Below, piece by piece: positions 24,864 through 33,256 of a DNA stretch of 64,000 nucleotides. Location of the stretch: contig JANRID010000007.1 of the NCBI GenBank assembly GCA_033765305.1, forward strand, positions 83,141 to 147,140, written 5' to 3'. Origin of the DNA: RDXT01 sp033765305 (GTDB lineage Bacteria; Bacteroidota; Bacteroidia; J057). The notes beneath the pieces are model-generated. The model had not been told where the DNA came from and made no database searches. It was given only the letters and a program-made list of their open reading frames with translations. The position numbers were made by a program, and so were the translations under genes. Every line of letters starts with the position of its first letter. Position 1 is the stretch's first letter.

Positions 24864-26561
24864 TTATTCTACTACCAAAGAGAGGGTTCTCTCGACCTCG
24901 GTGAAGCGGCCGTCCACCACGCGCTGGTTTTTGAAATTGAGGCGCGCAATGTCGGAAATCTTCACATAGACCTTGGTACCCGGGCGTGCATCGCGGATCC
25001 CCTGCCCCAGCGCTACGTTGATGGGCTTGGTAGCATCCTGCCCGCCTGTATTGATGGAGTTGATGGGGGTCGGCGGCCCGAGGGAGAGCTGCGCGAGCAC
25101 CTGCACCCCTCCGATGCTGTACCGGGCATCGGCAGGCAGGTTGGCGGCGAAGTCTTCATCCGGCTCCAGGCGGAGCTGGATGCGGCTGCTCTTGGGCACC
25201 ATCTGCGAACCGTTGTAGGTCTTGCCGTTGATCGCCATGTTGATGGAAGGCTTCGGCGGCTCGATCACTTTGTAGTCCAGGTCGCCGATTTTGAGCGTCT
25301 GGCCGTTGGTGATGCTGTTTACCGTCACCTTGCAGGTCTTGCCGGTCGGCACGAGGCGTACTTTCTTCTTCGACTGCTGGTTGGTGATCACCTCCCCGCT
25401 CGATGCCGTGATCTGCGGGTTGTAGTTGTCGCCCAAAGCAGGCACGTCAATGTTCACGTCATTTGCGCAGTTGCGGTAGAGCACCTGCACGGCGGCGGAG
25501 GTCACCACGATCTCCGGGCGGCGGACCGTAAACTGGCCCTGCACGTTGAGCGTTTCGAAGCCGCCGGTAGCCTTGGGCACCTGAATCGTAGCGCTGTAGC
25601 TTTGCTTGCCCTCAGGCTTGTCGCTGGGGATTACGCCGCCGCTGGCACCTACGGTCAGGATGGCCGTCCCGTCGGGCTGGGTTTCCACCCGGCCGCTGCC
25701 GCTCGAATACGTCGGCTTGATCTGGGCGGAGGTCATCGTCACGAGGAGGCGGGTCTGAAACTGCAGGCCGGCAGGCACGATGGTCGCAAAAGGCGCATCC
25801 ACGGGCACCACTTGGTCTACTTTGAAGGTTGCCGCACCCACACGGGTGTTGAGCAGGTCGAGCAGTTTCTTCTCTTTCTCGTACACGTCCAGCTTCATCG
25901 ACTCCAGGATCGCCAGGTTGGCGGTCAGGGGGCCTTCGAAGATATAGCGCTCCCAGGTCTTGACCTGATGATCGATCGTCGTAGCGGGATCGGGGTCGTC
26001 GGTCAGGTTTTCCTGGTCGAACTTCAGCTGCTGGGACGGGTCCTTGACGTTCTTGTTGTGGACGGCGATGATGTAGTTGACATATTCGTCCAGCTTCTGG
26101 TGCAGTTCGAACGCCTTGCCGTTGCCGCGCTTGTCGTTCATGTCTTCCTCGGCACCATTGCCCATCCAGTACTGGTAGTTTTTCTCCAGCTCGTCGGCGC
26201 GCATGAGCTTGCCGGTCTCCGGATCGACGCCCGACACATCGTTGGTGAGGTAGTTGATGTGCGTATCGAGCAGGCCGACGATTTCAGCCGTCTTGCTCTT
26301 GATCTGGTCCAGGGTATCCTTGAGGCCTACGTTGCTGGTTTTGCCCTGGTTTTTCACCTCCTCGTCGATCTTGGTCTTCATCCCGTCCATGAAGGACTTG
26401 GAATTGAGCAGCGCGGTGTTGGCGGACGTATTCAGCTTGCCTTTGATGATCTGGAAGGCGTTCAGAATCTCCGCGCTCACGTTCATCGCCAGCAGTGCGA
26501 GCAACACGAGATACATCATGTTGATCATCTTCTGCCGGGGAGATAATTTGCCTGATGCCAT
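24864..26561 (-). CDS. gldM: Type IX secretion / gliding motor protein GldM
   Basis: 565 residues. It opens MASGKLSPRQKMINMMYLV with one membrane helix (~13-32), then a long periplasmic region (GldM N domain, then beta domains). With GldL it forms the proton-driven motor that powers T9SS and gliding; GldM spans the periplasm to reach GldKN. It lies between gldL (63 bases) and gldN (3 bases) in the conserved order. Confidence 0.97.
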   Translation of the reverse strand: MASGKLSPRQKMINMMYLVLLALLAMNVSAEILNAFQIIKGKLNTSANTALLNSKSFMDGMKTKIDEEVKNQGKTSNVGLKDTLDQIKSKTAEIVGLLDTHINYLTNDVSGVDPETGKLMRADELEKNYQYWMGNGAEEDMNDKRGNGKAFELHQKLDEYVNYIIAVHNKNVKDPSQQLKFDQENLTDDPDPATTIDHQVKTWERYIFEGPLTANLAILESMKLDVYEKEKKLLDLLNTRVGAATFKVDQVVPVDAPFATIVPAGLQFQTRLLVTMTSAQIKPTYSSGSGRVETQPDGTAILTVGASGGVIPSDKPEGKQSYSATIQVPKATGGFETLNVQGQFTVRRPEIVVTSAAVQVLYRNCANDVNIDVPALGDNYNPQITASSGEVITNQQSKKKVRLVPTGKTCKVTVNSITNGQTLKIGDLDYKVIEPPKPSINMAINGKTYNGSQMVPKSSRIQLRLEPDEDFAANLPADARYSIGGVQVLAQLSLGPPTPINSINTGGQDATKPINVALGQGIRDARPGTKVYVKISDIARLNFKNQRVVDGRFTEVERTLSLVVE

Positions 26562-26624
26562 AGATTTTTCCTCCGTTTGTTAGCAGTAATGCCTGGTTGA
26601 CCAAAAGATACAGGAGAAAAAATC

Positions 26625-27407
26625 TCAGCGGGTGCCGCCGGCCATCGCAGAGAGGATGTTGCCGTACACGGAGTTGAGGCGCTGAAGGTTTTTGTTCAGT
26701 TCGGACATGCCCTGCTTGTACTGCTCGGCATCGCGGCTGGCTTCGGCCATGCTGGACATCGCCTGCGACATGGCACCGTAGAACTGGTTGAGCGACTTGA
26801 GGTGCGTTTTGGCATCCTGGAGCTCCAGTTCGTAGATGTTGTTGAGGGAGGCGAGGTTTTTGGTGATGGCCTGGACCTGCTCGTGGTAGGCACGGGCGTC
26901 GGTAGCGGCGTTGGAGAACTCGCTCATGGTGGAGACGGCGACACCGTAGCTGCTGTTGAGCGACTCGATTTTGGCCGTCGCTTCGCGGAGGCGGGCGGTG
27001 TAGTCGTTGGTGGCGCCGGCGGCGTCGGTCACGGAGCTGAGCTTGTTCACGTTGGTGTTGAGCCCGGCGAGGGTATCGGAGAGCTCGCCGAAGACATTGC
27101 CGTCGAGACGGGAGAGGGCGTTGGTCCAGCTCATGTCGGGCGCAGCCACTTCAGCCGGGACATAGTCTTTGTCGGCGAGCTGCGGATAGACGCGCTCCCA
27201 TTCGTACTCGTCGGACGGCGGATCGAATGCGGAGATGAGGAACACGAAGGCTTCCGTAAACATCCCGATGATCAGCATCTCGTTGGCGCCGTTCCAGTGC
27301 AGAATCTTGAACAACGCGCCGACAATCACCACCGCAGCAGCGGCGCCGTACACGAAGTTCATCAGCACTTTACCGGTGCGGGACTTCAAAAATCCTTTCT
27401 TTGCCAT
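26625..27407 (-). CDS. gldL: Type IX secretion / gliding motor protein GldL
   Basis: 260 residues. Two membrane helices lie near 14-34 and 44-60, the second containing the conserved Glu of the motor (MFTEAFVF). The rest is a cytoplasmic, coiled-coil-rich tail. It pairs with GldM in the inner-membrane proton-powered motor. It is separated from gldK by 137 bases holding hairpins, while gldL-M-N are closely packed. Confidence 0.96.
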   Translation of the reverse strand: MAKKGFLKSRTGKVLMNFVYGAAAAVVIVGALFKILHWNGANEMLIIGMFTEAFVFLISAFDPPSDEYEWERVYPQLADKDYVPAEVAAPDMSWTNALSRLDGNVFGELSDTLAGLNTNVNKLSSVTDAAGATNDYTARLREATAKIESLNSSYGVAVSTMSEFSNAATDARAYHEQVQAITKNLASLNNIYELELQDAKTHLKSLNQFYGAMSQAMSSMAEASRDAEQYKQGMSELNKNLQRLNSVYGNILSAMAGGTR

Positions 27408-27476
27408 GTTAGGACTTCCTTAAAGGTTAGCTTGTGCCTGATGCAACTGATAAAAAAAAGCAAATATGCCTGATAA

Positions 27477-27527
27477 GCCGGATGAGATCCGGCGAAGGAG
27501 CGGGCGTGAATCCCGCCCCTCCGCCGG
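27477..27527 (-). promoter_or_regulatory. Mutually exclusive hairpins between gldK and gldL
   Basis: A long stem (27489-27506 with 27512-27527, loop TGAAT) and a shorter one (GCCGGAT 27477-27483 with ATCCGGC 27487-27493) share bases 27489-27493, so only one can form at a time. Eight T on the minus strand (27459-27452) follow. It looks like an attenuator or mRNA-processing region controlling gldLMN relative to gldK. Confidence 0.45.
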
Positions 27528-27544
27528 GTAGAAAATCTTGAGGA

Positions 27545-28621
27545 TCAGAATCCTGCGGCGCCGGAGCGGCCGATGACGGTCACTGCGCAGCGGAAGCCGA
27601 TGAAGGACTTGGCCGTATCTGCGTACTCGTAGGAGCGGGTGCCGCAGGAGAGGAAATACCCGATGTCTTTCCAGGAGCCGCCGCGGATGACCTTGCGGAT
27701 TTCGGCGCCGCCGGGCGTGCGGTCTTCTTCCTTGAAGCGCGGATCGAGGTAGCGCGGGTTCAGGTCATGGGCGTAGGCATAGCCCGTTTCCTCAAAGTCG
27801 TCTTCGCACCATTCGGCCACGTTGCCGGGCATGTTGTAGAGGCCGTAGTCGTTGGGGAAGTACGAATCCACCGGTGCGGTGTACTCGAAGTTGTCGGCGA
27901 TGTAGTCGCCGCGGCCGGGCTTGAAGTTGGCCAGGAAGCAGCCTTTGGAGTTGCGCAGGTAGGGGCCTTCCCAGGGGTAGAGCTTGTGCTCATACCCGCC
28001 GCGGGCTGCGTATTCCCATTCTGCTTCGGTGGGCAGGCGGAAGCGCGGCATGGCCGGCAACTCGCGCTCGCCGCGGTAGTTGTTCAGGTGGGCAGTGCGC
28101 CACTTGCAGAACTCAGCTGCCGCGTACCAGTTCACCCCTACCACCGGATACTCGTCGAAAGCCGGGTGCCAGAAGTAGTTTTCCATCAGGGGCTCGTTGT
28201 AGGCGTACACGAAATCGCGCAGCCACACGGTCGTATCCGGCACGATGATCTCTGCGTAGATCGGATTGATGGTATCGATCGCGCCGCTTTCCTGTGCGGG
28301 AGAGCTTTCACCATCCGACGCGCCATAGAGGAACTGGCGGTACTCATTGTTCGTGATCTCCGTCTCGTCCATGTAGAATGCGCTGATGGTGATCTGACGC
28401 CGGTGCGCAATCTGGGAATACGGAACATCCTGATCATTCTGACCCATATGGAAGCTTCCCGGGGGGATATACACCATCCCCATCGGCTGATACTGATCCC
28501 ACTCTGGCCTGTCAGATACGCCGGTCAGCTCGCCATGGTGCCCGGTGGTTTTGCCGCCAAACAAGCCGCAGCCGGTAGCAACCACGCTAAGGACGGTGAG
28601 CAAAAGAAGTGCTTGCTTCAT
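27545..28621 (-). CDS. gldK: Type IX secretion / gliding lipoprotein GldK
   Basis: 358 residues from MKQALLLLTVLSVVATGCG, a lipoprotein signal with Cys at 18; a 23-residue in-frame extension is rejected. The mature part is a formylglycine-generating-enzyme-like (SUMF1) fold: MVYIPPGSFHMGQND, FRLPTEAEWEYAARGG, NMPGNVAEWCEDDF and VIRGGSWKD. GldK forms the outer-membrane-associated periplasmic ring with GldN. It is the first gene of gldKLMN, and a PorP/SprF gene precedes it. Confidence 0.96.
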   Translation of the reverse strand: MKQALLLLTVLSVVATGCGLFGGKTTGHHGELTGVSDRPEWDQYQPMGMVYIPPGSFHMGQNDQDVPYSQIAHRRQITISAFYMDETEITNNEYRQFLYGASDGESSPAQESGAIDTINPIYAEIIVPDTTVWLRDFVYAYNEPLMENYFWHPAFDEYPVVGVNWYAAAEFCKWRTAHLNNYRGERELPAMPRFRLPTEAEWEYAARGGYEHKLYPWEGPYLRNSKGCFLANFKPGRGDYIADNFEYTAPVDSYFPNDYGLYNMPGNVAEWCEDDFEETGYAYAHDLNPRYLDPRFKEEDRTPGGAEIRKVIRGGSWKDIGYFLSCGTRSYEYADTAKSFIGFRCAVTVIGRSGAAGF

Positions 28622-28851
28622 ATCTGCGCTTAATTTCGATTCGAAAGGTCTCCGGTTAAACGTCTGGAAGGGTACACGTCGTATATGCATGCAATGCTGA
28701 TTCGGAAAAACTGAAGTGAGGACCGCCCCGGGTATTTACGCTACGATTTTAGGAAGAATACCTGGATGCTTAAAGGTAAAACTTCAGCATTCATAACACA
28801 CAAGCGGAGAAATACCCTACCGCCTGCTGCAAAAAATGTGCTGAATTCTTT
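28622..28851. other. Leader region upstream of gldK
   Basis: 230 bases without a gene between the PorP/SprF stop and the gldK start. I see a loose inverted repeat (GGTATT ... AATACC) but no clear TAnnTTTG box. Promoter position unresolved. Confidence 0.3.
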
Positions 28852-29841
28852 TCAGAGACCGTCGGGGTTCCGGAGAATGTCATGCTTCTTGCCCGGAGCG
28901 TTGCTATTGCCGGGGAAGGTGTAGGACAGGATCAGCTCATGCGTTTGCAAGTCGCCCTGTGCATTAAGCGCGCTGAGGGTATAGTCGTAGGAGTAGCCGA
29001 AGAAGGTCCGGTCGGAGACCTGGAAGCCGAAGATGCCGGAGAAGGAGTCGTTGAAGAAGCGGTAATTGGCTCCCACCACCAGGGGCTTGTAGTTCCAGTA
29101 GAGGCTGACATCGGCCTGGGGCGGGCGCACGCCGTCGGTGCGCAGGAAGGCCATCGGAGTGAGCGAGGAGCGTCCGGAAGCGCCTATATCGAAGCGGTAG
29201 CCGCCCATGAGGAAGAAGCTGCGCGGGATGCGCGAGGTGCCTCCGACCCCGAAGGTCTGGAGCAGGTTTTCGATGGAGGGCTCCAGCAGGTCCTGGCCTG
29301 AAAGGCCCACGAAGTATTTGTCGCGCTGCTCGCCGCCGCCGCTGAGGTAGACCCCGGCGCCGAGCGCCGGCACGACCTGGCTGCGGATGCCCAGGGGCAC
29401 CACCGGATCGATGCCGCCGTCCTGGTTGTAGATCCACTGGCCGTCGATGACGTTGTTGCGCAGGCCGCCGTTGACCCCGATGCTGAGATAGGCAAATTTC
29501 AGGTCGAAGCGGAATGCATAGGCAGCTTCGATCCGCACGCTGCTCAGGGGCCCCACCTGGTCCACCGTGGCCAGGGCACCGAGGCCGCTGCGGTAGCCCT
29601 CTCCCAGAAACGTGTTGAACGAAAGCACCGCCGTGCGGGGCGCGCCGTCGATCCCGAGCCACTGGTTGCGGGCCATCAGCGTGAGGCTGGAGCCTGAACT
29701 CATCCCCGGCATCGGCAGGCCGGCGGCAGCAGGATTGTAGGCAAAACGATTGTACGTGTACATGGTGTTCTGATAGAACACCTGCGCACCGGCGCTTGCG
29801 CACAGCAATACAGTCAGACCAAGGGTAAGAAGACGCTTCAT
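28852..29841 (-). CDS. PorP/SprF family T9SS outer-membrane protein (copy 1)
   Basis: 329 residues with a signal peptide ending near SAGAQ. It begins FYQNTMYTYNRFAYNPAAAG, the family's typical N-terminus, and continues as beta strands ending in a short tail after SYTFPG. Family members sit in the outer membrane and help export or anchor T9SS cargo such as SprB. It lies directly upstream of gldK on the same strand, the order seen in many gliding Bacteroidota. Confidence 0.92.
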   Translation of the reverse strand: MKRLLTLGLTVLLCASAGAQVFYQNTMYTYNRFAYNPAAAGLPMPGMSSGSSLTLMARNQWLGIDGAPRTAVLSFNTFLGEGYRSGLGALATVDQVGPLSSVRIEAAYAFRFDLKFAYLSIGVNGGLRNNVIDGQWIYNQDGGIDPVVPLGIRSQVVPALGAGVYLSGGGEQRDKYFVGLSGQDLLEPSIENLLQTFGVGGTSRIPRSFFLMGGYRFDIGASGRSSLTPMAFLRTDGVRPPQADVSLYWNYKPLVVGANYRFFNDSFSGIFGFQVSDRTFFGYSYDYTLSALNAQGDLQTHELILSYTFPGNSNAPGKKHDILRNPDGL

Positions 29842-29894
29842 ATCGAGAGGTTCACAGGGAATGCGCCTAAATTTGAAGATATTTCAGCAATAAA

Positions 29895-29922
29895 CCAAAA
29901 AGCCCGGACCTCATCCGGGCTT
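29895..29922 (-). terminator. hemD terminator that includes the stop codon
   Basis: A 9-bp stem (AAGCCCGGA 29900-29908 with TCCGGGCTT 29914-29922); on the minus strand it ends in TTTTT. The upstream arm encodes the last hemD codons and the stop codon lies in the loop. Confidence 0.85.
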
Positions 29923-30675
29923 CTGGCCGCTTTCCTGCAGGTAGTGCTCGATGGCCGAGGTCATCGAGGGGAGGTTGGGCTTGGGCGCCTCCACATCCAC
30001 CCGCAGGCCTGCGCGCACCGCTTCCTGGGCAGTGCTGCTGCCGAATACCGCGATGCGGGTCTGGTTCTGCTGGAACCCGGGGAAGTTGTTGAAAAGCGAC
30101 TTGATCCCTGCCGGCGAGAAAAAGCAGAGCATGTCGTACTGCTCCAGGCTCACATCCGAAAGATCGCTGTCCACCGTGCGGTGGATGATGGCGTTGGTCA
30201 CATCCATGCCGTTTTTCCGCATCCAGTCGGGCAGCTCGCCGGGGTTCACGTCCGAGCAGGGAAAGAGAAACTTCTCTTTTTTGTGCTTGGTGAGGAAAGG
30301 CGCCAGGTCCATCACCGTCCGCTCGCCGACGAAGAGCTTGCGCTTGCGGATGACGATGTACTTGGTCATGTAGCGCGAGGTGGCCTCGTTGACGCAGAAA
30401 TACTTGGTCTCCGGCGGCATTTCGGCGCGCATTTCAGCCAGCAGGCGGAAGAAATGCTCCACCGGAACCTTGCTGGTGAAGATGATGCCCGTGTATTCGA
30501 GCGGATTGATCCCCTGCTTCCGGAAATCGTTCAGCGATACCCCTTCGACCTGGATAAACTTGCGGAACTCCAGCTTGAGCTTCCATTTGTCCGCCATGGC
30601 CTGGTACGGCGAGTTGACCTCGGCAGGAGGGGGCTGGGAAATGAGAATATGTTTAACGGGCTTTTGCAGGCTCAT
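29911..30675 (-). CDS. hemD: Uroporphyrinogen-III synthase
   Basis: 254 residues. The family diverges widely, but the two-domain pattern is visible: KHILISQPPP at the start, GIIFTSKVPVEHFF, CVNEATSRYM, FPCSDVNPGELPDWM, and CFFSPAGIKSLFNNFPGF then IAVFGSSTAQEAVRAGL. It closes hydroxymethylbilane to uroporphyrinogen III in haem synthesis. It follows the DUF4271 gene on the same strand (63 bases), a common Bacteroidota pairing. Confidence 0.88.
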   Translation of the reverse strand: MSLQKPVKHILISQPPPAEVNSPYQAMADKWKLKLEFRKFIQVEGVSLNDFRKQGINPLEYTGIIFTSKVPVEHFFRLLAEMRAEMPPETKYFCVNEATSRYMTKYIVIRKRKLFVGERTVMDLAPFLTKHKKEKFLFPCSDVNPGELPDWMRKNGMDVTNAIIHRTVDSDLSDVSLEQYDMLCFFSPAGIKSLFNNFPGFQQNQTRIAVFGSSTAQEAVRAGLRVDVEAPKPNLPSMTSAIEHYLQESGQKPG

Positions 30676-30738
30676 ACGAACGATCCGTTATGGGTTTTCC
30701 CCGCGTACTTCGGATTCAGGGGCGCTTCCCCGGAATCT

Positions 30739-32301
30739 TTACAGCCAGATCAGATACGGCAATAAATTGAAGGCGCAAATATACAAAATTTTCACACCCA
30801 AAGTAAAGCCCAGCGCGCGGTCCAGGCCGATGTACACCACATACAAATGCCTGATAATGAATCCGGCGATGAGAAGCGCCGAGCAAACGGCCAGCACGCC
30901 GCGCAGCGGGGGCCCCGCAAACAGCAGCAGCGCCGGCAGCAGCGGCAGCATCAGCACGATGGGATAGGAGCCCAGCACATCAAGTGCCAGCACGCGCGCA
31001 AGCATGTTCTTGATCCGGAAGAGGCCTCCGATCCAGCCCACCAGCAGGTACTTCAGCGCCATGCCGGCCCCCAGCACGGCAAAGCTTTTGGCCAGCAGGC
31101 TCAGCGCCGGGGAGTCCTGGTAAAACAGGCGGTGCAGCCCGCTGCCGCGGCTGAAGGCATCGAGCAGATGCCAGGCCTGCTCGTGATGCACGAGGTACGC
31201 CGACAGCGCGGCAAAGGCCGCCAGGGAGGCGACCCGCAGCAGGGTCAGCACGAGCAGCACGCTGGAATTGGTCAGGACATCGCCGCTGGCATCCACATAC
31301 AGCTTGGGCGAAACGAGGATGGTCCACTGCGCGTGGTACATGCCGGGGCTGAGCACCTTGAGCAGGAAGAGGCAGGCGGCCGGCACCAGGATCATCAGCG
31401 CCACAAACAGCCGGTTGACGGGCCGGCCGGGCAGCCGGGGCGCCCGGGCATCGGCAAAGTCGCCGTAGTAGCTTGTGCGGCGCCCGCGCTCGTCGAGCCA
31501 GAAACGGGGCTGCGCAGGCATGCTTACCGGCTCGTAGGGGTAGGCATTGAGCATGGCGCGGTAGCGGGCAGATCCGGGATCGGTCACCTCCCGCAGGCCC
31601 AGCGCCGCACAGAGCTGCCGCAGCTCCGGGCCCGGCTCGAATGCGAAGGCCACGGTGCGCAGGCGGATGCGGGCAAGCGGCAGGAGCATCCGGGCCGCTT
31701 CGAATGCACGGAACTCGAAGCCCGATGCGCCGTAGTAGGGCGCGATGTAGGCAACCGTGTCGGCCGTGGCCTGCCGGGGCATGAGGGGGGCGCTGAGGCT
31801 GTCCAGCGCGGGGCGGGTGAGCAGCATCGGCGGCCGGAGCATGCCCAGAAACGCGGCGGGGGCGTAGGGAAACTGCCCGCCGGTGCGCAGGCGCAGCCTG
31901 ATTTCGTTGGCGCCGGGGCGCAGCCAGGCCGGATGCACCGGCGCCACCCAGCGCGCCAGCGGGCGCTCCGGCACCCCCAGGTAGCGGTCGTTGACCTCCA
32001 GCTGGGCCTGCCAGGCGACGCCGTCCAGCACCAGGTACAGCGTATCTGCCGGCAGCGGAGCCGGCAGATCGAGCTGGTAGCGCAGGCTCAGGGCATCGAG
32101 CCTGCGGAGGGCAACAGGCACATGCACCGGCAGATCCGCCTCCTCCCACAGCCAGGCCTCGTCCAGCGTCATGCCGGCCGGCCAGCGGGCGGCAGCGCTG
32201 TCGGGCTGCTGGGCGCGCAGCCCGGCGGCAGCGCACAGCAGCAGCCCCGGCAGCAGGAGCTTCCAGGCCTTGCAGGACGCGATACGGGTGAAGGCGCGCA
32301 T
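30739..32301 (-). CDS. DUF4271 membrane protein
   Basis: 520 residues from MRAFTRIASCK; an exact -7 box six bases upstream supports this start over the 82-residue in-frame extension, which runs through the tRNA-Ser gene. Signal peptide (~1-30), then a beta-rich region (~35-290), then about seven membrane helices to the end (DUF4271). The long extracytoplasmic N-terminal part is longer than in most family members I know. Function unknown; it is commonly next to hemD. Confidence 0.82.
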   Translation of the reverse strand: MRAFTRIASCKAWKLLLPGLLLCAAAGLRAQQPDSAAARWPAGMTLDEAWLWEEADLPVHVPVALRRLDALSLRYQLDLPAPLPADTLYLVLDGVAWQAQLEVNDRYLGVPERPLARWVAPVHPAWLRPGANEIRLRLRTGGQFPYAPAAFLGMLRPPMLLTRPALDSLSAPLMPRQATADTVAYIAPYYGASGFEFRAFEAARMLLPLARIRLRTVAFAFEPGPELRQLCAALGLREVTDPGSARYRAMLNAYPYEPVSMPAQPRFWLDERGRRTSYYGDFADARAPRLPGRPVNRLFVALMILVPAACLFLLKVLSPGMYHAQWTILVSPKLYVDASGDVLTNSSVLLVLTLLRVASLAAFAALSAYLVHHEQAWHLLDAFSRGSGLHRLFYQDSPALSLLAKSFAVLGAGMALKYLLVGWIGGLFRIKNMLARVLALDVLGSYPIVLMLPLLPALLLFAGPPLRGVLAVCSALLIAGFIIRHLYVVYIGLDRALGFTLGVKILYICAFNLLPYLIWL

Positions 32302-32307
32302 AGGCCG

Positions 32308-32315
32308 CAAAAGTA
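32308..32315 (-). promoter_or_regulatory. -7 box of the DUF4271-hemD unit
   Basis: Exact TACTTTTG on the minus strand, six bases before the DUF4271 ATG. No TTG at the expected spacing. Confidence 0.5.
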
Positions 32316-32374
32316 GGGAAAAACGCGGCATCCGATGCCGGAAGCGCGAAGAAAACTGCGCCGCACTGCCCTGG

Positions 32375-32413
32375 AAAAAACGGAACGCGCCGGCAGGGCC
32401 GGCGCGTTCCGTT
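32375..32413 (-). terminator. Intrinsic terminator of tRNA-Ser
   Basis: A 16-bp perfect stem (32379-32394 with 32398-32413) and a 3-base loop; T6 on the minus strand follows. It begins three bases after the tRNA 3' end. Confidence 0.92.
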
Positions 32414-32416
32414 CGG

Positions 32417-32504
32417 CAGAGAGAGGGGGATTCGAACCCCCGATACCCTTTTGGGGTATACTCACTTTCCAGGCGAGCCCGTTCGACCGCTCCGGCATCT
32501 CTCT
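32417..32504 (-). tRNA. tRNA-Ser (anticodon GGA)
   Basis: 88 nt. Acceptor arms AGAGAGA / TCTCTCT, discriminator G, D-arm GCCGGAGCGGTCGAACGGGC, anticodon loop with GGA (CTGGAAA), a long variable arm TATACCCC-AAAA-GGGTAT typical of serine tRNAs, and T-loop GTTCGAATC. CCA is not encoded. Confidence 0.96.
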
Positions 32505-32627
32505 GGGTCTGCGAATGCTTCGCAAAACAGGGACACAAAGGTAGCAACTATTCTGAATATGCCAACCATTTTTACCGGCAATCCTGCCCCAAACCGCAAA
32601 AAAATTTGAATTTTTATCCCCGCACTC

Positions 32628-32658
32628 TTGACACGTGTCCGCCAGGCCTCTATCTTTG
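32628..32658 (+). promoter_or_regulatory. Promoter of tRNA-Glu
   Basis: TTG (32628-32630), 20 bases, exact TATCTTTG (32651-32658), 18 bases before the mature tRNA. Confidence 0.8.
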
Positions 32659-32676
32659 TCCCCGTATTAGAGAAAC

Positions 32677-32748
32677 GCCCTGTTCGTCTAACGGTTAGGA
32701 CATCTCTCTTTCAAGGAGGAAATAGGGGTTCGATTCCCCTACGGGGTG
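32677..32748 (+). tRNA. tRNA-Glu (anticodon TTC)
   Basis: 72 nt. Acceptor arms GCCCTGT / ACGGGGT with G-T pairs, D-arm GTCTAACGGTTAGGAC, anticodon stem-loop CTCTTTCAAG with TTC, T-loop GTTCGATTC, discriminator G. CCA is not encoded. Confidence 0.96.
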
Positions 32749-32752
32749 CAAG

Positions 32753-32790
32753 AAAGCCTGTAAGTACTGCTTACAGGCTTTTCCGTTTTA
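32753..32790 (+). terminator. Intrinsic terminator of tRNA-Glu
   Basis: A 12-bp perfect stem AAAGCCTGTAAG / CTTACAGGCTTT with a 5-base loop, then TCCGTTTTA. The T-run is interrupted, so some read-through into the DinB gene is possible. Confidence 0.8.
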
Positions 32791-32803
32791 TATCTCCGCT
32801 CCT

Positions 32804-33250
32804 ATGCGCGATTATTTCCGCCGCCTCTTCGAGTACGACCTCTGGGGCCACCTCCGCATCCTCGATGCCCTACTGGCCCATGAGGTGCAGGACGAGCGCT
32901 GCAGCTACTGGCTCAGCCACATCTTCAACGCCCGCCAGATCTGGCTCGAACGCATCCGCGACGGCCATACCGTGCATCCGGTGCACGAGGTTTATCCCCT
33001 CCACACCCTGGCCGCCCGTCTGGAAGACTCCCAGCGGCAATGGATGGCCTGGCTGGATGCCCAGCCCGAACACCTGAGCGGCACCGTCGCCTACCAGACC
33101 AGCCAGGGCGGCTCGTATGAGAACGCCCTGACCGATCTGCTTGCGCACGTCGTCAACCACGGCACGCACCACCGCGCCCAGGCCGCCGCACGCCTGCGGG
33201 AGCTGGGCATTGCCCCGCCCCCGACTGATTTTCTCTTCTACTTCCGCTGA
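32804..33250 (+). CDS. DinB-family protein
   Basis: 148 residues, a four-helix-bundle DinB/YfiT-type protein. The metal-site histidines appear as LSHIFNA (helix 2) and HVVNHGTHHRAQ (last helix). DinB-superfamily members include thiol transferases and many proteins of unknown role. The start lies 14 bases after the tRNA-Glu terminator, leaving no room for its own promoter in between, so it is probably expressed by read-through from the tRNA promoter. Confidence 0.88.
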   Translation: MRDYFRRLFEYDLWGHLRILDALLAHEVQDERCSYWLSHIFNARQIWLERIRDGHTVHPVHEVYPLHTLAARLEDSQRQWMAWLDAQPEHLSGTVAYQTSQGGSYENALTDLLAHVVNHGTHHRAQAAARLRELGIAPPPTDFLFYFR

Positions 33251-33256
33251 GCAGCC

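Noticed and set aside
23877..26546. 889-codon open frame antisense to gldN and gldM
   Set aside because: Mirror of coding DNA on the other strand; no recognisable domain.
32302..32547. N-terminal extension of the DUF4271 gene
   Set aside because: It would translate through the tRNA-Ser gene and its terminator; a -7 box supports the start at 32301.
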